Source: Prevotellaceae bacterium (lineage in GTDB: Bacteria > Bacteroidota > Bacteroidia > Bacteroidales > UBA932). Taken from it: DNA of 7,646 bases. Where the stretch lies: the NCBI GenBank assembly GCA_031259655.1, contig JAIRLF010000268.1, positions 1 through 7,646 on the forward strand, in the 5' to 3' direction. The notes beneath the pieces are model-generated. The model did no database searches and was not told where the DNA came from. It saw only the letters and a program-made list of their open reading frames with translations. A program made the translations under genes and the position numbers. Below are positions 1 through 4,783 of the stretch, piece after piece. The stretch's first letter is position 1. Every line of letters starts with the position of its first letter.

Positions 1-9
1 ATTTTCGCG

Positions 10-17
10 CAAAGGTA
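10..17 (-). promoter_or_regulatory. Bacteroidota -7 promoter element, reading left out of the window
   Basis: The minus strand reads TACCTTTG, an exact match to the TAnnTTTG -7 consensus used by the primary sigma factor of Bacteroidota. Transcription would start at about the window edge and serve a gene to the left that is not visible. No clear TTTG -33 element is seen about 20 bases upstream. The match is exact but short, so it rests on the motif alone. Confidence 0.5.
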
Positions 18-334
18 TAAAAAGATTTGGAATATAGAATTATTAAAGTCTAATAGTAAATATCGACAATTGCGGATTTTTTTATTCCCTCATTTCCGAG
101 TTATCTGATGCGCTACGAGGACTGCTTATATGAAAATATTAATCAGAATTTACAGAATTTTAGAATTGAACAGAATTTTAACCGCAAAGAACGCAAGGTC
201 AATGGCGTATGTATGCTCTCAGAAAGTTATTTTTTGAGGGCTGCGCCTCTGGTGTTGGGGGATTTAGTTCTTAAGCCTGCGTCAGCCACTTTTAGTTTTT
301 AACTTTTAGTTTTTAGTTCTTAATAAGTCTGTTC
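18..334. other. Intergenic stretch without a convincing gene, with low-complexity repeats
   Basis: I see no supported gene here. A 64-codon plus-strand frame (108-302) has no recognisable domain and runs through repetitive sequence. The stretch contains two copies of acagaatttta around 153-180, a CGCAAAGAACGCAAGG-type run near 183-198 of a kind common between genes in this phylum, a 13-nt direct repeat (288-300 and 302-314), and a 12-nt direct repeat TTTAGTTCTTAA (263-274 and 312-323). It separates the leftward promoter from the 3' end of the minus-strand methyltransferase gene. Confidence 0.55.
288..323. repeat. Short AT-rich direct repeats downstream of the methyltransferase gene
   Basis: The unit ACTTTTAGTTTTT occurs at 288-300 and again at 302-314 (period 14). 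TTTAGTTCTTAA at 312-323 also occurs at 263-274. The block lies just beyond the stop codon of the minus-strand gene. It resembles the low-complexity intergenic repeats at 7177-7335 in style, but not in exact sequence. Confidence 0.55.
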
Positions 335-994
335 TTATTTTTCGCCGCGAATCAAAGCTATATTCGTACTTTTGACATTGGGGTTGCTGTCTGTGGCGTT
401 TTCTATAAATTCTTTGATAACAATATTTTTAAACCCACAAGCGGTAAGATTCCCGATGTAGTCGGCTTTTGAATAGATATCCGCTTTCAGGCAATTCATA
501 TATTCCGAAATAGTATCGTAGATATAAAAAACGCCGCCGGGTTTGAGAGTTCTGTATATTTCGGAAAGCAGGTTATTGTTTGGGAATCGTGTTAACAGAT
601 TGTTGAATATCAAAATATCGGAAATATTAGCTCCTACCGGCAGAAATTTCGACGAGAACACTTCCCTGAAAAACACATTCCTGCAACCGTTTTTTTCGAC
701 ATTATACCGCGCTTTGTACATCATAGCCGGCGAAAAATCAACCCCGATAACTTTGCCGTTTTTACCTGTTTTTTCGCTTGCTTTTAAGATTTCGTAGCCT
801 AAATTCGAGATTATGTTTACAACAACAGAACCTTTGTTTATTTCGATAAAATCGAACGGAATATTATATTTCGAGACCGAAATACGTTCGTCCGGCATAT
901 TTTCGCCGGCGTCGGCAAACTCCGAACACGAATAACCGTTACAGCAATAATTCTGTCCGTATCCCAATAGTTCTCTTAAATATTTAAATTTCAT
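335..994 (-). CDS. Divergent ArsM-like class I SAM-dependent methyltransferase
   Basis: A 219-residue protein if it starts at the ATG at 994, which I prefer because AGGAAT sits directly before it and because the 17 residues added by the start at 1045 look non-coding. It follows the layout of arsenite methyltransferases: an N-terminal YGxxYCC (C17, C18), a SAM-binding Rossmann core, GKVIGVDFSPAMM (D86 at the end of strand 2), a KARYN helix, NVFFRE, and LKPGGVFYIYD (150-160). Several key positions are altered. Motif I reads VVNIISNLGYE where the family has VLDLGSGxGxD, so the acidic residue is Asn60 and two of three glycines are lost (Ile62, Asn64). The family's LGCGNP cysteine is replaced in SKYNIPF, and the SNC cysteine aligns with Asn132. 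Arsenic binding and SAM binding are therefore both doubtful. It could be a neofunctionalised enzyme or an early pseudogene with an intact frame. Family membership is fairly secure; the function is not. Confidence 0.75.
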   Translation of the reverse strand: MKFKYLRELLGYGQNYCCNGYSCSEFADAGENMPDERISVSKYNIPFDFIEINKGSVVVNIISNLGYEILKASEKTGKNGKVIGVDFSPAMMYKARYNVEKNGCRNVFFREVFSSKFLPVGANISDILIFNNLLTRFPNNNLLSEIYRTLKPGGVFYIYDTISEYMNCLKADIYSKADYIGNLTACGFKNIVIKEFIENATDSNPNVKSTNIALIRGEK

Positions 995-998
995 ATTC

Positions 999-1316
999 CT
1001 AATTTCCCTTGAGTTGATAAACAATCGTGCTGTGATAATGTTCAATCTTAAAATATAAAATCAAGTGATTTATACTACTTATTTGCATAAATTGCATTGC
1101 AGTTTGAGCAGAACCGTTTTTTACAAAATTATCGGGAACAATAAGCAAAAGTTTTACGATGATTTGTGAATTATTTTTCACATATCCGGCTTTTATAAAA
1201 TTTGCAAACTGTCGATAGTTTTCATCTATAATTTGCGTCAATAAATTGATTGATAGGGAATATCTACGGTGATGATTATACCGTTTCGTCCGGTTTGCCG
1301 GCGCAGGTTTGTTATT
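999..1316 (-). pseudogene. Possible remnant of a small ArsR-like regulator upstream of the methyltransferase
   Basis: On the minus strand the frame is open from about 1316 to a TAG at 999-1001, ending 4 bases before the methyltransferase ATG. It has no ATG start; the best available start is TTG at 1241, giving 80 residues. The segment LTQIIDENYRQFANFIKAG resembles the first helices of ArsR-family repressors (typically LADENRRQILxLLK), and later ISSINHL and a terminal KGN faintly echo the ISQxxxSHHL and EGN parts of the winged helix. The spacing between these is wrong for an intact protein. ArsR commonly sits beside ArsM, so the context fits, but the similarity is weak and chance AT-rich translation is a real alternative. 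The 5' part, 1242-1372, also serves as the divergent spacer to the sufE gene. Confidence 0.25.
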
Positions 1317-1353
1317 TTATTTTAAAACGAATTCAATATTCGCATAAATTGTC

Positions 1354-1361
1354 TAATTTTG
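1354..1361 (+). promoter_or_regulatory. -7 promoter element for the sufE-led cluster
   Basis: TAATTTTG matches the Bacteroidota TAnnTTTG consensus exactly and ends 20 bases before the ATG at 1382, implying a very short leader. No convincing TTTG -33 element is found 19-21 bases upstream. It is the only candidate seen close to the start of the four-gene plus-strand cluster. Confidence 0.4.
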
Positions 1362-1381
1362 CGACTTGAGAATTGAAGAAA

Positions 1382-1798
1382 ATGGGATATAAGATAGATG
1401 AGATACAGGCTCAGATAATCGAAGAATTTAGCGTGTTCGACGATTGGATGGATAAATACGAATACCTGATTGAATTAGGCAGAGATTTAGATCCTTACGA
1501 CCCGAAATATAGAATCGACAATTATCTGATAGAAGGTTGTCAGTCGCGGGTATGGGTTTACGGAATCAAAGAAAATGAGGTGGTAAAATATTTTGCCGAC
1601 AGCGACGCAATAATAACCAAAGGCATGATTTCATTGCTTATACGGGTGCTGTCCAATCAAAAGCCTGCCGATATAGCAAACTCGGAACTGTATTTCATCG
1701 AAAAGATAGGCCTCAAAGATAATCTTTCGCCCACAAGGTCGAACGGTTTAGTCGCGATGATTAAGCAAATGAAGATTATGGCTGTAGCATTTAATTAA
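1382..1798 (+). CDS. sufE: SufE, sulfur acceptor and activator of cysteine desulfurase
   Basis: A 138-residue cytoplasmic protein from the ATG at 1382; an in-frame TTG at 1373 would add three residues but is less likely. SufE takes persulfide sulfur from the SufS cysteine desulfurase and passes it to the SufBCD scaffold for Fe-S cluster assembly. The family signature is clear: YLIEGCQSRVWVYG carries the sulfur-accepting cysteine (Cys53), followed by DSDAIITKGMISLLIRVLSN, and LSPTRSNGL near residues 115-123, matching the LSPSRSxGL element. Length is normal for SufE. The downstream DUF59 gene starts 7 bases after its stop, so the two are almost surely co-transcribed. sufB, sufC, sufD and sufS are not in the window and must lie elsewhere. 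Confidence 0.95.
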   Translation: MGYKIDEIQAQIIEEFSVFDDWMDKYEYLIELGRDLDPYDPKYRIDNYLIEGCQSRVWVYGIKENEVVKYFADSDAIITKGMISLLIRVLSNQKPADIANSELYFIEKIGLKDNLSPTRSNGLVAMIKQMKIMAVAFN

Positions 1799-1805
1799 TG
1801 TGTAA

Positions 1806-2117
1806 ATGGATAAATTAAAGATAGAACAAGATATAGTAAAAGTATTAAAAAACATATATGACCCTGAGATTCCCGTCAATATCTACGATTTGGGATTGAT
1901 ATACGAAATAATGGTGAGCGACGATGCCGAAGTAGAAGTAACGATGACATTAACCGCCCCTAATTGCCCTGTTGCCGACGAACTTATCGAAAACGTTAAC
2001 GAAGAAATACGGGATATTCCGGGAGTAAAGGACGTGAGTATAAAATTGACATTCGAGCCCCCGTGGAACATGGAATATTTGTCGGAAGAGGCGAAGTTGG
2101 AATTGGGAATGCTTTGA
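1806..2117 (+). CDS. sufT: DUF59/MIP18-family Fe-S cluster maturation protein (SufT-like)
   Basis: A 103-residue single-domain protein of the MIP18/DUF59 family, whose stand-alone members (SufT, the SUF-associated family) help mature Fe-S proteins rather than build the cluster itself. The conserved blocks are all present: DPEIPVNIYDLGLIYEI (residues 19-35), MTLTAPNCPVA with the conserved Cys54, IPGVKDVSIKLTFEPPWN (71-88), and the short C-terminal helix ending LELGML. The protein is full length for the family and has no P-loop, so it is not an Mrp/ApbC fusion. Its place directly after sufE fits a role in Fe-S maturation. The PaaD-type phenylacetate oxygenase component shares this fold, but no paa genes are nearby. 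Confidence 0.9.
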   Translation: MDKLKIEQDIVKVLKNIYDPEIPVNIYDLGLIYEIMVSDDAEVEVTMTLTAPNCPVADELIENVNEEIRDIPGVKDVSIKLTFEPPWNMEYLSEEAKLELGML

Positions 2118-2142
2118 ATTTTATTAAAAAAACGATATAGAT

Positions 2143-3102
2143 ATGAACTATAATTTAAAATTGCGGAATTTGTGGATATGGCTGTCTGTTACGTTGATAA
2201 TGACAGTTATCGTGAATCCGGCGGATGCTCAAAAAGTCCGGTGGATGAAATTTGAAGATGCGTATGCCGCGTCTCAAAAAGAACCTCGCAAAATATTCGT
2301 CGATATATACGCCGATTGGTGCGCATGGTGTAAAGTACTTGATAGAGACACTTTTTCGGACACAGGTGTAATCAGAATCCTGAACGAACATTACTACCCC
2401 GTCAAGTTAAATTCGGAATCGAAAGAAACTCATACCGTGGGCGATAACAAATTTTCGTCGCCGGAACTTGCCGCAAGTCTGGCAATGCTGAGACCAAACG
2501 AAAGTTTGGGATTGCCGACAATGGTGATTATCAACGAAAATATGCAATTAGACGAAATGATTCAAGGATTTCGGAAACCTGATTATCTGAAAGAACGACT
2601 GTCGGTTTTTGCGTTCAACAAAAACATTGCACAATCGTCGGAAAAAGCGCAGGTTAAATGGATGAAATTCGAAGATGCCGTTACAGCCGCGCAAAAAGAA
2701 CCGCGCAAAATCTTTATCGATATATACGCCGACTGGTGCGGATGGTGTAAAGTGCTGGATAGAGACACGTTTTCGAACCCTGATGTGGCAAAAATCCTGA
2801 ACGAACAGTACTATCCCGTCAAATTGGATGCCGAATCGCGGGAGACGCACACATTGCCGGACGGTCGCAAAATATCGTCTCCGGAATTGGCTGCATCTCT
2901 GGCGACTTCGAAACCCGGCGAAAAATACGGCTTACCGATGATGATAGTCCTCAACGAACAAGTCTCTATTCTGACGCGAATATCCGGCGCTCAAAAACCG
3001 GACTTTATGACCCCCGCCCTATTGTTTTTCAGCGAAAATCACTACCTCGAAAAATCGTGGGAGACATATACAAAGGAATATTCCAACAACATAAAACACT
3101 AA
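2143..3102 (+). CDS. Exported protein with two tandem thioredoxin-like domains
   Basis: A 319-residue protein. Residues 1-30 look like a signal peptide: basic start, the hydrophobic stretch LWIWLSVTLIMTVIV, and a likely cut at or near PADA-Q30, so the domains should act in the periplasm. Two thioredoxin-fold domains follow: about residues 32-153 with DIYADWCAWCKVLDRDTFS (C60, C63) and cis-proline GLPTM (P125), and about 171-293 with the same motif as CGWC (C199, C202) and GLPMM (P265). Over residues 32-98 against 171-237, I count 52 of 67 identities, so this is a recent internal duplication. Substrate and partner are unknown; disulfide reduction or isomerisation in the envelope is the family-level expectation. 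It lies 25 bases after the DUF59 gene and 15 before the PmbA-like gene, suggesting one operon. Confidence 0.85.
   Translation: MNYNLKLRNLWIWLSVTLIMTVIVNPADAQKVRWMKFEDAYAASQKEPRKIFVDIYADWCAWCKVLDRDTFSDTGVIRILNEHYYPVKLNSESKETHTVGDNKFSSPELAASLAMLRPNESLGLPTMVIINENMQLDEMIQGFRKPDYLKERLSVFAFNKNIAQSSEKAQVKWMKFEDAVTAAQKEPRKIFIDIYADWCGWCKVLDRDTFSNPDVAKILNEQYYPVKLDAESRETHTLPDGRKISSPELAASLATSKPGEKYGLPMMIVLNEQVSILTRISGAQKPDFMTPALLFFSENHYLEKSWETYTKEYSNNIKH
2236..3021 (+). repeat. Internal gene duplication encoding the two thioredoxin domains
   Basis: The first copy spans about 2236-2601 and the second about 2653-3021. They are offset by 139 codons up to the histidine of ETHT, then by 140 codons after a one-codon insertion. 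Nucleotide identity is very high around the active site (from 2302 and from 2719), with mainly third-position changes. The copies stay distinct at the active site (CAWC against CGWC), so both motifs are maintained despite the recent origin. Confidence 0.85.
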
Positions 3103-3117
3103 AAAACAGCAGATAAA

Positions 3118-4437
3118 ATGATTTCAGCCGAATATAAATCTCTTGCAAAAGAAGCAATGCAGTTTGCTTTGGACAACGGGGCAAACAATGCGCGGGTTTC
3201 GATATGCTCGGGCTCGAACAGTTCGTTCGAATATCGTGACCAAAACCTTGACAAACTGCAACAAGCCTCGGAAAACAGAATGGAAATAGAGCTTTTTGTC
3301 GATGAACGTTACGGCTCCTATTCTACAAACCGTATGGAAAAGGCAAGTCTGTTCAAATTTATATCATCGGCTATAGAATCAACACGTTATCTCGACAAAG
3401 ACCCGATGCGCACTTTGCCCGAGACCGCGAGATACTACAATGGCGCAATGTTTGCTTTGGATACTTACGACAAGGAATTTGACAAAGTGAACGTCGATGC
3501 CAAACTCGCCCTTGCCCGTAATATGGTCGACGAAATATACGGCATAGACCCTAAAATAATCTCAATAACAGCCGAATATGACGACGGAGACAGTTTTGTG
3601 TATATGATTTCGAGCAACGGGTTCGAAGGCGAAACGGCTCATTCTAACTATTTTCTGTATTCGACTGTTGCAATGAAAGGCGATGGCGAGGCTCGTCCAA
3701 GTTCGTCGTGGTTCGAAACGGCTATACATTTCGACGATTTAGTGAAAAACAATATCGGGAAAAAAGCGTACGAACGAACTTTGCAAAAGTTGGGACAAAC
3801 GAAAATCGATTCGGGCAAATATCTGATGTTATTGGATAACAAGCAATCTGCCTCACTGTTGTCGCCTTTGCTGTCCGCCATGAACGGTGGCGCTCTGCAT
3901 CAAAAAAATTCCTTCCTCATCAACAAACTGAACGAAAAAATCATTTCGGATAAAGTTACTGTCATCGACGAGCCTCATATTAAACGCGCATTCGGCGCGC
4001 GGATGTTCGACCGTGAAGGCGTGGCGACCGTGAAAAGAAATTTAATCGACCGCGGAGTTCTTAAAACGTATTTCATAGACACTTACAATGCCGCCAAACT
4101 TAATATGGAACCGACGATATCCTCGCCTTCGAATGTGAATTTCGATTTGGGAGACCGGTCGCACGAACAGATTCTTGCCTCAATCGACAAGGGAATTTGG
4201 GTTACAGGATTTAACGGCGGAAACAGTAACAGCGGCACAGGCGATTTTTCTTTCGGAATAGAAGGACTTCTCATCGAAAAAGGTAAACCCGTCAAGCCTG
4301 TAAATGAAATGAATATCACAGGAAATATATTGACGCTGTGGAACAATGTTCTGGAAATCGGCAACGACCCGAGATTAAATTCTTCGCGAAGAGTTCCGTC
4401 GCTGCTATTCAAAGATGTGGATTTTAGCGGAATATAA
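3118..4437 (+). CDS. pmbA: PmbA/TldE-family protein (inactive-type subunit of TldD/TldE protease)
   Basis: A 439-residue cytoplasmic protein, of usual length for PmbA/TldE. TldD/TldE heterodimers digest unfolded peptides; in E. coli they are known from microcin B17 maturation and CcdA degradation. TldD carries the zinc HExxxH site, while TldE lacks it. This protein has no HExxxH (its one HE, at 349-350, is followed by QILA). It carries the TldE C-terminal signature: FDREGVATVKRNLIDRGVLKTYFIDTYNAAKL in pieces over 297-328, SSPSNVNF (335-342), GTGDFSFGIEGLLIEKGKPV (373-392) and EMNITGNI (397-404). In this phylum a tldD gene is often next to pmbA, but here the upstream neighbour is the thioredoxin gene (15-base gap) and downstream is non-coding, so it is an orphan within the window. 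The substrate is unknown. Confidence 0.9.
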   Translation: MISAEYKSLAKEAMQFALDNGANNARVSICSGSNSSFEYRDQNLDKLQQASENRMEIELFVDERYGSYSTNRMEKASLFKFISSAIESTRYLDKDPMRTLPETARYYNGAMFALDTYDKEFDKVNVDAKLALARNMVDEIYGIDPKIISITAEYDDGDSFVYMISSNGFEGETAHSNYFLYSTVAMKGDGEARPSSSWFETAIHFDDLVKNNIGKKAYERTLQKLGQTKIDSGKYLMLLDNKQSASLLSPLLSAMNGGALHQKNSFLINKLNEKIISDKVTVIDEPHIKRAFGARMFDREGVATVKRNLIDRGVLKTYFIDTYNAAKLNMEPTISSPSNVNFDLGDRSHEQILASIDKGIWVTGFNGGNSNSGTGDFSFGIEGLLIEKGKPVKPVNEMNITGNILTLWNNVLEIGNDPRLNSSRRVPSLLFKDVDFSGI

Positions 4438-4549
4438 ACAATGGTTTTCAACTTGAGTAAGATGAACAGAATGAGATAATTTAATATAACAAACAACAAA
4501 TTGGCGTAGAATTTCCACACCAATTTGTAGATAATAAATAAAATAAATT
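4438..4549. other. Non-coding gap after the PmbA-like gene
   Basis: No gene is seen. The stretch is very AT-rich and contains one perfect hairpin (4496-4528), described separately. It marks the likely end of the sufE-led transcription unit. Confidence 0.5.
4496..4528. terminator. Hairpin possibly ending the sufE-to-pmbA transcript
   Basis: ACAAATTGG at 4496-4504 is the exact reverse complement of CCAATTTGT at 4520-4528, with a 15-base loop. It lies 58 bases beyond the pmbA stop. There is no U-tract directly after it on either strand, so it is not a textbook intrinsic terminator; it may be an mRNA 3' end stabiliser or a protein-binding palindrome. Confidence 0.35.
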
Positions 4550-4744
4550 ATGAGCGACTTAAATAACAATCCGTACCGACAACTTGTTTTGCAAATAGCC
4601 GGAATTTTAAAAAAATAGCGAAAACGCTATGACAATGAAATAAAAATCAAAGATATGAATGTATACAATATACCATTACTTCCTTTACATGAGGAAATTG
4701 AAACAAAAGTCGCACTAAAAAGATGGTATTGGCACACTTTTTGA
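4550..4744 (+). pseudogene. Broken ORF with Fic-like N-terminal fragment, split by an in-frame TAG
   Basis: One reading frame starts at ATG 4550 (MSDLNNNPYRQLVLQIAGILKK), meets TAG at 4616-4618, continues open through RKRYDNEIKIKD and reaches a second ATG at 4655, then ends at TGA 4742-4744. The piece after 4655 contains IPLLPLHEEIETKVALKR, which closely follows the start of Fic-family AMP-transferases (typically IPPLPLKxDIETKAxLKxL). The protein then breaks off as WYWHTF with none of the Fic core (no HPFxxGNGR). The piece before the TAG is unassigned; its rhythm slightly recalls the start of DUF1016/YhcG proteins, but too little is present to say. An A-rich leader precedes ATG 4550, and the frame starts cleanly. 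I read this as the relic of a toxin- or defence-type gene eroded by a point mutation and a 3' deletion. Confidence 0.4.
4608..4630 (-). terminator. Small intrinsic-terminator-like hairpin facing the minus strand
   Basis: ATAGCG (4615-4620) and CGCTAT (4625-4630) form a perfect 6-bp stem with a 4-base loop. Read on the minus strand, the hairpin is followed by a run of seven T (4615 back to 4609). No minus-strand gene lies to its right in the window, so it has no obvious client; it overlaps the in-frame TAG of the broken ORF. The stem is short, so chance is possible. Confidence 0.3.
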
Positions 4745-4783
4745 TATAGTTATTATAAATTAGAAATTTAAAACAGATGTATT

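Noticed and set aside
108..302. 64-codon plus-strand ORF
   Set aside because: It has no recognisable domain, runs across low-complexity repeats, and its composition and residue order look like chance translation.
4083..4523. 146-codon minus-strand ORF opposite the end of the PmbA-like gene
   Set aside because: Most of it is antisense to a well-conserved coding region, and it matches no family I recognise.
4438..4783. tRNA or small RNA gene
   Set aside because: No cloverleaf or other known RNA fold could be assembled; only two simple hairpins are seen.
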